Shown here in pieces: positions 1 through 5,064 of a stretch of 12,719 nucleotides of DNA. The stretch covers positions 1 to 12,719 of the forward strand of contig CANQVQ010000047.1 in the NCBI GenBank assembly GCA_947627335.1. The letters are read 5' to 3'. The stretch comes from an uncultured Clostridia bacterium (GTDB lineage: Bacteria; Bacillota; Clostridia; Oscillospirales; CAG-382). Every line of letters starts with the position of its first letter. The stretch's first letter is position 1. A program made the position numbers and the translations under genes. Below the pieces are notes generated by a model. The model had not been told where the DNA came from. It ran no database searches and was given only the letters and a program-made list of their open reading frames with translations.

Positions 1-419
1 GGAAGACCGAAAAGCGCCTGCGCGGGGACGTCTGCACGCTCGTGCGCCTGCACGACCGCTGGCTCAAGCGCGAACCCGCTTCCGCCGCCCCGGAACTGCT
101 TGCGGAGGTCCCGCCGCATCTCGTCGAACCCCTGCTTGCCCTCATGGAGGCGGACGCGACCGCCAAAGCGGAAGCGGACCTCGCCGTCGCGCACGTCCGC
201 GCCCTGCGCGACGCCGTCGCGACCTTCCTCGCGTCGCACCCCTGCCTGACCCTGCATGACCTCGCCGTCAACGGCGACGACCTGCTTTCGCTCGGCTTCC
301 CGCCCGGTCCCGCCGTCGGCGACGCCCTGCGCGCCCTGCTCGACCGCGTCCGCGTCGGCGACCTGCCGAACGACCGCGACGCCCTGCTCCACGCGTTGAA
401 AAACCCCAAAAACAGATGA
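1..419 (+). CDS. CCA tRNA nucleotidyltransferase, C-terminal part (5' truncated)
   Basis: This is the last 138 or so codons of a gene that begins before the window; the open frame runs from base 3 to TGA at 417-419. CCA-adding enzymes add or repair the 3' CCA of tRNAs in the cytoplasm using CTP and ATP. Two parts look familiar. One is an HD-like helical segment reading LVRLHDRWL and later LMEADATAKAEA. The other is the tRNA-binding tail with LAVNGDDLLSLGFPPGPAVG followed by LPNDRDALLHAL, which resembles the end of bacterial class II CCA enzymes. The catalytic nucleotidyltransferase head lies outside the window, so activity cannot be judged. The downstream degV-like gene starts 16 nt after the stop, suggesting co-transcription. 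A plain poly(A) polymerase of the same superfamily is the main alternative. Confidence 0.8.
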   Translation, partial: KTEKRLRGDVCTLVRLHDRWLKREPASAAPELLAEVPPHLVEPLLALMEADATAKAEADLAVAHVRALRDAVATFLASHPCLTLHDLAVNGDDLLSLGFPPGPAVGDALRALLDRVRVGDLPNDRDALLHALKNPKNR

Positions 420-435
420 AAACGAGGTTTTACAC

Positions 436-1296
436 ATGGATTCTTTCGTGATCTTTACGGATTCCTCCGCCGACCTGCCGAACGAGTGGGTGGCGAAATA
501 CGACCTGCAAGTCATCAACCTGCACCTGCTGGTCAGCGGCAAAGAGGAGGACGCCTCCGCGCTGGACGTCCACACGTTCTACGACCGCCTGCGGAACGGG
601 GAAGTCGCGTCGACCGCCGCCGCCGGCATGGGCGAGTACGTCGAACGGATGGAGCCGTTCCTGCGCGACGGGAAGGACCTGCTCTACATCGGCTTTTCCG
701 AAGCGCTCAGCGCGACCTTCCGCAACGGCGAACTGGCACTTGAGGAGCTTGCCGGGCGCTACCCGGAACGCAAACTGTTCGCGGTCAGCTCGCTCTGCGC
801 GTCGACCGGGCATGGGCTTCTGGTCCTGCTCGCCGCGATGAAGCGTGCGGAAGGGCTGTCGATCGAGCAGGTACGGGATTACACGGTCGAAACCGTTCCG
901 CACCTCTGCCATTGGTTCACGGTCGACGACCTGATGTTCCTCAAGCGGGGCGGACGCATCTCCGCGTCGACGGCGCTTGTCGGCACGATGCTGGGCATCA
1001 AACCCATCCTGCACGTCGACGACCAGGGACGGCTGATCAACGTTTCCAAGGTACGCGGTCGCAAAGCGTCGGTCAACGCCCTCTTCGAGAAGGTGCGCGA
1101 AACCGCGATCCGCCCGGAAACGCAGCTCATGGCGATCTGCAACGGCGACTGCCCCGAAGAGGCCGCCGCCCTCGCCGAACGCCTGAAAACCGAACTGTCG
1201 GTCCCCGAAGTCATCATCAGCCCGACCGGCGCCGTCATCGGCGCACACTCCGGTCCCGGCACCCTCGCCGTGTTCTTCCTTGGCGAGCATCGGTAA
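436..1296 (+). CDS. DegV family protein (fatty-acid-binding, FakB-like)
   Basis: The product is 286 aa, the usual DegV length. DegV/FakB proteins are cytosolic lipid-binding proteins; characterised members hold a fatty acid for phosphorylation by FakA so it can enter phospholipid synthesis. The N-terminus FVIFTDSSADLPNEW (residues 4-18) carries the family's D-S-S/T-A-D-L motif. Residues 170-195 hold the conserved block KRGGRISASTALVGTMLGIKPIL. A further family-like segment, IGFSEALSATFRNGEL, lies near residues 85-100. The ATG has an ACGAGG site 8 nt upstream. The gene follows the CCA-enzyme gene by 16 nt and ends 84 nt before an intrinsic terminator. No fakA-like gene is in view, so the FakB role is inferred from the family, not from context. 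Confidence 0.93.
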   Translation: MDSFVIFTDSSADLPNEWVAKYDLQVINLHLLVSGKEEDASALDVHTFYDRLRNGEVASTAAAGMGEYVERMEPFLRDGKDLLYIGFSEALSATFRNGELALEELAGRYPERKLFAVSSLCASTGHGLLVLLAAMKRAEGLSIEQVRDYTVETVPHLCHWFTVDDLMFLKRGGRISASTALVGTMLGIKPILHVDDQGRLINVSKVRGRKASVNALFEKVRETAIRPETQLMAICNGDCPEEAAALAERLKTELSVPEVIISPTGAVIGAHSGPGTLAVFFLGEHR

Positions 1297-1361
1297 AACG
1301 GGTGCGGAAAGACGTGCGGCGGGGACGTGACCCCCTTGCCGCCGGTCCCGCCGGACGGCGA

Positions 1362-1730
1362 TCAGGATTTCTTCGATTTCACCTCGGAGTCAGCGCACTC
1401 CGGGGTGTTTTTTTGGCTGTTCAGCCCCAAAAGCACGTCCACCGCGGGGCGCATCTCCGCCCTTTCCCGGTATGCACGGATCAGGTTCCGCTCGTGCGCG
1501 GTAATGTCGTCCTCGCTCAAATGGACGTCCATCAGGTCGCTCGGCGAGACGGAAAGGGCAAAACACAGCTTGGCTAAGATGTCCGCGTCCGGTCGGTTGA
1601 TCCCCTGCTCCCAGTTGGAAATGCGGCTGTTCGTCGCCCCGATCCGCTTCGCCAATTCCTTTTGGCTGATGCCGCGTTCCTCGCGGTATTTTTTGATCCG
1701 CCCGCCAATGTTGTATTTCACTTCCTTCAA
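1362..1730 (-). CDS. XRE-family transcriptional regulator (122 aa)
   Basis: This is a DNA-binding regulator, probably cytosolic and self-regulating. Residues 11-66 form a typical HTH_3/Cro-C1 domain, with GISQKELAKRIGATNSRISN WEQG holding the recognition helix and RPDADILAKLCFALSVSPSDLM following. A C-terminal helical segment (about 76-103, ITAHERNLIRAYRERA...) resembles the tail seen in many Clostridia XRE proteins and may mediate dimerisation. The last residues are lysine/serine-rich and coincide with the degV terminator. I chose the TTG at 1730-1728 because a strong GGAGGTGA site (1744-1737) precedes it by the right distance; no ATG nearby has such a site. It is divergent from the smaller XRE gene at 2138. 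Its own terminator was not found. Confidence 0.9.
   Translation of the reverse strand: MKEVKYNIGGRIKKYREERGISQKELAKRIGATNSRISNWEQGINRPDADILAKLCFALSVSPSDLMDVHLSEDDITAHERNLIRAYRERAEMRPAVDVLLGLNSQKNTPECADSEVKSKKS
1380..1414 (+). terminator. Rho-independent terminator after the DegV gene
   Basis: The 11-nt arms 1380-1390 (CACCTCGGAGT) and 1397-1407 (ACTCCGGGGTG) pair with one T-G wobble around the 6-nt loop CAGCGC, followed by seven T's at 1408-1414. It is oriented to end rightward transcription from degV. It lies inside the last codons of the convergent XRE gene, so this DNA serves as both terminator and coding sequence. Confidence 0.88.
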
Positions 1731-1736
1731 AATAAA

Positions 1737-1744
1737 TCACCTCC
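1737..1744 (-). promoter_or_regulatory. Ribosome binding site that fixes the TTG start of the 122-aa XRE gene
   Basis: On the minus strand the sequence reads GGAGGTGA, then 6 nt, then TTG at 1730. This near-perfect complement to the 16S rRNA tail supports the non-ATG start. Confidence 0.8.
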
Positions 1745-1754
1745 GTTGGGATTA

Positions 1755-1777
1755 GGATATATCCATTTTGTACAAAA
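1755..1777. promoter_or_regulatory. Two adjacent perfect palindromes, candidate operators
   Basis: GGATATATCC (1755-1764) and TTTTGTACAAAA (1766-1777) are perfect inverted repeats separated by one base, 25 to 47 nt upstream of the TTG start of the 122-aa XRE gene. XRE proteins bind short palindromes of this size and often repress their own gene. Binding here is an inference from position and symmetry. Confidence 0.4.
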
Positions 1778-1800
1778 AAACGTGGAACGGGAATCGTGTT

Positions 1801-1839
1801 TTTCTGTGAATATCTATTGACTTTACAGAATTTCTGTGA
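1801..1839. promoter_or_regulatory. TTCTGT/ACAGAA half-site cluster over the rightward promoter
   Basis: ACAGAATTTCTGT (1825-1837) is a perfect 13-nt inverted repeat inside the -35/-10 spacer. The motif TTTCTGTGA occurs twice, at 1801-1809 and 1831-1839, 30 bp apart. The three half-sites bracket the -35 box. This arrangement fits a repressor operator for one of the two flanking XRE proteins; which one, if either, cannot be told from sequence. Confidence 0.45.
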
Positions 1840-1845
1840 TATAAT
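1817..1845 (+). promoter_or_regulatory. Rightward sigma-A-like promoter
   Basis: TTGACT at 1817-1822 and a consensus TATAAT at 1840-1845 are separated by exactly 17 nt. The predicted start is close to 1852. Transcription would run toward the 76-aa XRE gene, with a leader of about 286 nt. The palindrome at 1825-1837 sits in the spacer, so a protein bound there would block RNA polymerase. Confidence 0.75.
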
Positions 1846-1851
1846 CATGCT

Positions 1852-1926
1852 ATGCTGAAAAGAATCCTGTCTGCAATCGTCGAACGTCTGCGGGGAGGCG
1901 TTTTCGTCGGCAAAAACGGCATTTGA
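1852..1926 (+). CDS. Possible 24-aa amphipathic peptide, near-leaderless
   Basis: A short open frame starts with ATG at 1852, the position where transcription from the 1817-1845 promoter is expected to begin, and ends at TGA 1924-1926. The first 16 residues, MLKRILSAIVERLRGG, alternate basic and hydrophobic residues as in an amphipathic helix. There is no upstream ribosome site, so translation would have to be leaderless. I do not recognise the peptide. It could equally be a chance frame in the leader of the 76-aa XRE gene. Confidence 0.25.
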   Translation: MLKRILSAIVERLRGGVFVGKNGI

Positions 1927-1987
1927 CCGCGGAACCGTCGGCGTTCCCGTCCGCTTGACAGGGCTTGAAAATCCCTTTTCCCCTGTC
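1899..1987. other. Structured non-coding stretch between the opposing promoters
   Basis: This part of the 407-nt gap between the two XRE genes would be transcribed from both strands if both facing promoters fire. It holds three simple hairpins: CGTTTT/AAAACG (1899-1918), GGAAC/GTTCC (1931-1947) and GACAGGG/CCCTGTC (1957-1987). None is followed directly by a T run, so none is called a terminator. No known riboswitch was recognised. Confidence 0.3.
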
Positions 1988-2004
1988 GGCAGTTGTATCA
2001 TAAT

Positions 2005-2033
2005 ATTTTATCACTTTTTTTCAAATATGTCAA
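2005..2033 (-). promoter_or_regulatory. Leftward sigma-A-like promoter
   Basis: Read on the minus strand, a consensus TTGACA (2033-2028) and TAAAAT (2010-2005) are separated by 17 nt. The expected start is near 1998. It points at the 122-aa XRE gene with a leader of about 268 nt. It faces the 1817-1845 promoter, so the two transcripts would overlap by about 147 nt at their 5' ends. Confidence 0.7.
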
Positions 2034-2068
2034 CCTTTTCCCGTTTCCCGCAGGAGGCGGCTTCCTGT

Positions 2069-2099
2069 TTGACCGTTCTGTCGAATCGTGCAGTATTAT
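2069..2099 (+). promoter_or_regulatory. Possible weak proximal promoter of the 76-aa XRE gene
   Basis: TTGACC (2069-2074) and TATTAT (2094-2099) have a long 19-nt spacer, so this would be a weak or activator-dependent promoter. The -10 falls inside the first copy of the TATTATGTAG direct repeat. Confidence 0.3.
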
Positions 2100-2123
2100 G
2101 TAGTAAAATAAATTATTATGTAG
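2094..2123. promoter_or_regulatory. TATTATGTAG direct repeat, candidate operator
   Basis: The 10-nt sequence TATTATGTAG occurs at 2094-2103 and 2114-2123, a 20-bp period, so both copies lie on nearly the same face of the helix. The second copy ends 14 nt before the TTG start of the 76-aa XRE gene. Spacing and position suggest an autoregulatory site. Confidence 0.4.
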
Positions 2124-2137
2124 AATGAGGCAATGTT

Positions 2138-2368
2138 TTGAAAGTTTACGAAAAAGTGCGTGCCTGCATCGACGCAAAGGGGTTGACCCAGGAAACGGTC
2201 GCGAAGGAGGCGGGGATCTCTACCGCCGCATTTTGCGCCATTATGAGCGGCAGGAAAAAGCTGTATATCGACGATTTACGGGCGATCTGCCTCGTGCTCA
2301 ACGTGAGCCCGGAGCTGTTCATATCGCCTCCCGAGCCGGAACAGAAGGACGATACCGTCCGGGTGTGA
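2138..2368 (+). CDS. Small XRE-family regulator (76 aa)
   Basis: The product is almost only a Cro/C1-type helix-turn-helix. Residues 5-61 include KGLTQETVAKEAGISTAAFC (helices 2-3), GRKKLYIDDLRAICLVLNVS and the closing PELF. A short acidic tail follows. Its size resembles phage Cro-like or small antitoxin-like XRE proteins. The TTG at 2138 is the start: ATGAGG at 2125-2130 gives a ribosome site 7 nt upstream, and no ATG in this frame precedes the domain. It is divergent from the 122-aa XRE gene and lies 67 nt upstream of the first RCC1 lipoprotein gene with no terminator between. It is therefore the best candidate regulator of that cluster and may be its first gene. Confidence 0.88.
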   Translation: MKVYEKVRACIDAKGLTQETVAKEAGISTAAFCAIMSGRKKLYIDDLRAICLVLNVSPELFISPPEPEQKDDTVRV

Positions 2369-2435
2369 GCCGGTCGTTTACGGGCGCGAAAGCGCAAAAC
2401 AGAAATAAAAAAAGGAAAAATAAAGGAGATTTGCT

Positions 2436-3644
2436 ATGAAAAGAAATGCAACAAAATTCAGTCTTAAAACGTTCTTGATCGCCCTTTCCGCGACGCTGCT
2501 GCTCACCGCCTGCGGCAAGTCGGAATCGGAGGAATCGGGGGCGTCGGACGCGGAAATCAATCCCGGCGATAAGGTGATATGCGTCAGTCTCGGAGATCGC
2601 CATACTGCAGCGGTCACGGAGGACGGCAGCTTGTATATGTGGGGGCTCGGCAGCAACGGTCAGCTCGGAAATGGAGAAAATGGATACAGATACCCGGATC
2701 CGATTAAGATTATGGATCATGTAAAATCGGTCAGCCTTGGGTGGTGGAACAGCGCTGCAATCACGGAGGACGGCAGCCTCTATATGTGGGGGGACGGCAG
2801 CAGCGGTAAACTCGGAAACGGGAAAAGCGGATTTCACGAGTACAGCAACACACCGATTAAAATCTTGGATAACGTAAAATCGGTCAGCCTTGGAAACGGA
2901 CACAGTGCTGCAATCACGGAGAACGGCGATCTGTATGTGTGGGGGAGCAATGACAACGGGAAACTCGGATGCGAAATAGATGGGTATGTAAGCACCACGC
3001 CGGTTAAAGCTATGGAGCACGTGAAATCGGTCAGCCTCGGAGAAGAGGAGAGCGCTGCGATCACGGAGGACGGCAGCCTGTATGTGTGGGGATCCCGTAC
3101 GCTTGGAAACGGAACAAACGAGGGGAGCGGAAGCCCGGTCAAAATTATGGACAATGTGAAAGAGGTCAGCCTCAGATACAAGCACAAGGCGTTTATCACG
3201 GAGGACGGCGGTCTGTATCTGTGGGGATCCAATAATGAAGGTCAGCTCGGAAACGGAGATGACGCATTCACCGCTACGCCGGTCAAGATCATGGACAACG
3301 TAAAATCGGTCAGCCTTGGGTGGTGGCACAGCGCTGCAATCACGGAGGACGGCAGTCTGTATACGTGGGGGAAAAACGGAAACGGTGAGCTGGGAAACGG
3401 AACGTATACGGAAAGCAATACGCCGGTCAAGGTCATGGACAACGTGAAATCGGTCAGCCTTGGAAACGGACACAGCGCTGCAATCACGGAGAACGGCACG
3501 CTCTATATGTGGGGATACAATAATGACGGTCAGCTCGGAAACGGGAAATGCTGGAACTGGAGAACTAGCATCGACGAAAAGGAAAACACCCCGGTTATGA
3601 TCATTCTCCCGCCGCAGCAGGAAGAACAGGAAGAAAGTAAATAA
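2436..3644 (+). CDS. RCC1-repeat lipoprotein 1 (seven-bladed propeller)
   Basis: The 402-aa product starts with a lipoprotein signal peptide: KR-rich start, hydrophobic core and lipobox LLTAC with Cys26. It should therefore be exported and lipid-anchored on the outer face of the membrane. After a short acidic linker there are seven RCC1-type repeats starting near residues 50, 99, 150, 199, 244, 292 and 340. Each follows the pattern SVSLGxxxSAAITEDGSLYxWG, then NGQLGNG, then TPVKIMDNVK. Seven such units form a closed beta-propeller in known RCC1 proteins. Blades 2-3 and 6-7 are near copies (WWN/WWH, then NGH with TENG), and blade 4 lacks the usual NxxGQ turn. The ATG has AAAGGAG at a good distance. 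The ligand is unknown; eukaryotic RCC1 exchange activity should not be assumed. Confidence 0.9.
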   Translation: MKRNATKFSLKTFLIALSATLLLTACGKSESEESGASDAEINPGDKVICVSLGDRHTAAVTEDGSLYMWGLGSNGQLGNGENGYRYPDPIKIMDHVKSVSLGWWNSAAITEDGSLYMWGDGSSGKLGNGKSGFHEYSNTPIKILDNVKSVSLGNGHSAAITENGDLYVWGSNDNGKLGCEIDGYVSTTPVKAMEHVKSVSLGEEESAAITEDGSLYVWGSRTLGNGTNEGSGSPVKIMDNVKEVSLRYKHKAFITEDGGLYLWGSNNEGQLGNGDDAFTATPVKIMDNVKSVSLGWWHSAAITEDGSLYTWGKNGNGELGNGTYTESNTPVKVMDNVKSVSLGNGHSAAITENGTLYMWGYNNDGQLGNGKCWNWRTSIDEKENTPVMIILPPQQEEQEESK

Positions 3645-3774
3645 CCCCCGTTCGTTGGACGGTTCACAAAAATACGGAACATCAAAGGAGAAACCGAAAA
3701 TGAACTTTGCAAAAATGGCGTTGAAAACCGCCGCTCTCGCCCTTTCCGCGACGGTGCTGCTCACCGCCTGCGGG
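3624..3774 (+). repeat. Cassette-junction repeat, copy 1 (gene 1 end to A-type signal peptide)
   Basis: This covers the last codons of lipoprotein 1 (EQEES), the 55-nt spacer and the signal-peptide codons of lipoprotein 2. It matches 6237-6386 with only a few substitutions and a one-base indel by hand count; the stretch 3651-3774 differs from 6263-6386 at three positions. Confidence 0.85.
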
Positions 3775-4950
3775 GAGTCGGAGGAATCGAACGACGACCA
3801 ACCGTCGGACGCTTCCGACGTGTTCGGCGACACCACGGTCAGCGGCACCGCGAGCAGCGAAAACGGAGACGGAGGGGACGGGAGCGAGCTTCCGATAAAC
3901 GTGGTGGAGCAGCGTCTTAGCCTTGGATACGGTCACAGTGCGGTAATTGCGGAGGACGGCAGCCTCTATATGTGGGGAGGCAATGAATTCGGTCAGCTTG
4001 GAAACGGGACGGAACAATACAGTAGCACACCGATCAAGATCATGGACCATGTTGCTTCGGTTAGCCTCGGGGCGGATCACAGCGCTGCAATTACGGAGGA
4101 CGGCAGTCTGTATTTGTGGGGGGACAATCGCTACGGTCAACTTGGGAGTGGAGAAAGTGGAAAAAAGACGTGCAAAACCACCCCGATCAAGATTATGGAT
4201 CGTGTAAGATCAGTTAGCCTTGGAATTAGTCATAGCGCAGCAATCACGGAAGATGGCAGCCTGTATTTGTGGGGGGACAATGAATACGGTCAACTCGGAA
4301 ATGGAAAAAAAGGTGTCAAACAGTCTAGCAACGAACCTATCAAGATTATGGACCACGTGAAATCGGTCAGTCTCGGAAGTTACTTCAGCGCAGCGATCAC
4401 GGAGGACGGCAGTCTGTATACATGGGGAAGAAATGGGTGCGGTCAACTCGGGAATGGTGAGAGCGGATATGATATTTCTACCAAAGAGCAACTTTTTAGT
4501 AGTACGCCGGTCAAGGTCATGGACCATGTGAAAATGGTTAGCCTTGGAAATCTACATAGCGCAGCGATTACGGAGGACGATAGTCTCTATTTGTGGGGAA
4601 ATAGTGCCTGCGGTAAACTTGGAACCGGAGAAGAGCATGACATTAATACGCCGAACAAGATTATGGACCATGTGAAAGCAGTTAGTCTTAGATTAGATCA
4701 CAGCGGAGCAATCACAGAGGATGGCAGTCTGTATATGTGGGGACGGAATGATGATGGTCAACTTGGAATCGGAACGAACCAGCACCACGGCTTTACGATT
4801 ACCAAGATCATGGACCATGTAGAAATGATTTGCCTTGGAAATACATACAGCGGGGCAATTACGGAGGACGGCAGTCTATATATGTGGGGAATGGATTACG
4901 GAAATGAGCCGCAGCTGTTTGAACTGTTCCCGCAAACCGAAAATCAATGA
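3700..4950 (+). CDS. RCC1-repeat lipoprotein 2 (A-type)
   Basis: The 416-aa product begins MNFAKMALKTAAL and has lipobox LLTAC with Cys24, so it should be a surface lipoprotein. A Ser/Asp/Gly-rich linker (25-70) leads to seven RCC1 repeats starting near residues 72, 120, 171, 222, 279, 328 and 376. The core HSAAITEDGSLYxWG is nearly constant, while the three residues after SLG (YGH, ADH, ISH, SYF, NLH, LDH, NTY) and the loop after QLGNG vary. The ATG at 3700 is preferred over an in-frame TTG at 3655 because AAAGGAG (3684-3690) sits 9 nt before it and the signal peptide starts there. Its 5' region is nearly identical to that of lipoprotein 4. The stop overlaps an ATG (ATGA, 4947-4950), which is discussed as an alternative start of the next gene. 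Confidence 0.9.
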   Translation: MNFAKMALKTAALALSATVLLTACGESEESNDDQPSDASDVFGDTTVSGTASSENGDGGDGSELPINVVEQRLSLGYGHSAVIAEDGSLYMWGGNEFGQLGNGTEQYSSTPIKIMDHVASVSLGADHSAAITEDGSLYLWGDNRYGQLGSGESGKKTCKTTPIKIMDRVRSVSLGISHSAAITEDGSLYLWGDNEYGQLGNGKKGVKQSSNEPIKIMDHVKSVSLGSYFSAAITEDGSLYTWGRNGCGQLGNGESGYDISTKEQLFSSTPVKVMDHVKMVSLGNLHSAAITEDDSLYLWGNSACGKLGTGEEHDINTPNKIMDHVKAVSLRLDHSGAITEDGSLYMWGRNDDGQLGIGTNQHHGFTITKIMDHVEMICLGNTYSGAITEDGSLYMWGMDYGNEPQLFELFPQTENQ

Positions 4951-4976
4951 CTCACGTCCGAAACACAAACATTGAC

Positions 4977-5064
4977 AGAAAAGGCGGTACAGAACCCATG
5001 AAAATAACGGGCAAATTCCTGAAATTCATTTTGATCCTGCTTTCCGCGACGGTGCTGCTCACCG
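4977..5064 (+). repeat. B-type leader repeat, copy 1
   Basis: These 88 nt cover the ribosome-site region and the signal-peptide codons of lipoprotein 3. They equal 7642-7729 at 87 of 88 positions by hand count; the difference is C4997 against T7662. Confidence 0.9.

Noticed and set aside
1338..1359. GC-rich hairpin between degV and the XRE gene as a terminator
   Set aside because: The stem GCCGCCGG/CCGGACGGC has no T run on either strand; the 1380-1414 structure is the proper terminator.
1955..1960. TTGACA as a further rightward -35 box
   Set aside because: No -10-like sequence lies 16-18 nt downstream; it is part of the GACAGGG/CCCTGTC hairpin.
1390..2001. Minus-strand 203-codon frame spanning the control region
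   Set aside because: It is out of frame with the XRE gene, overlaps the promoters and shows no domain; chance opening is more likely.
2384..2395. GCGC-GAAA-GCGC mini-hairpin before lipoprotein 1 as a terminator
   Set aside because: There are only four base pairs and no T run, so it cannot separate the XRE gene from the RCC1 genes.
2319..3848. Long antisense open frame (509 codons) over lipoprotein 1
   Set aside because: It mirrors the repeat periodicity of the sense gene (recurring AVLRD and HVVHDLDR units), has no ribosome site or promoter, and exists because the same codons recur in every blade.
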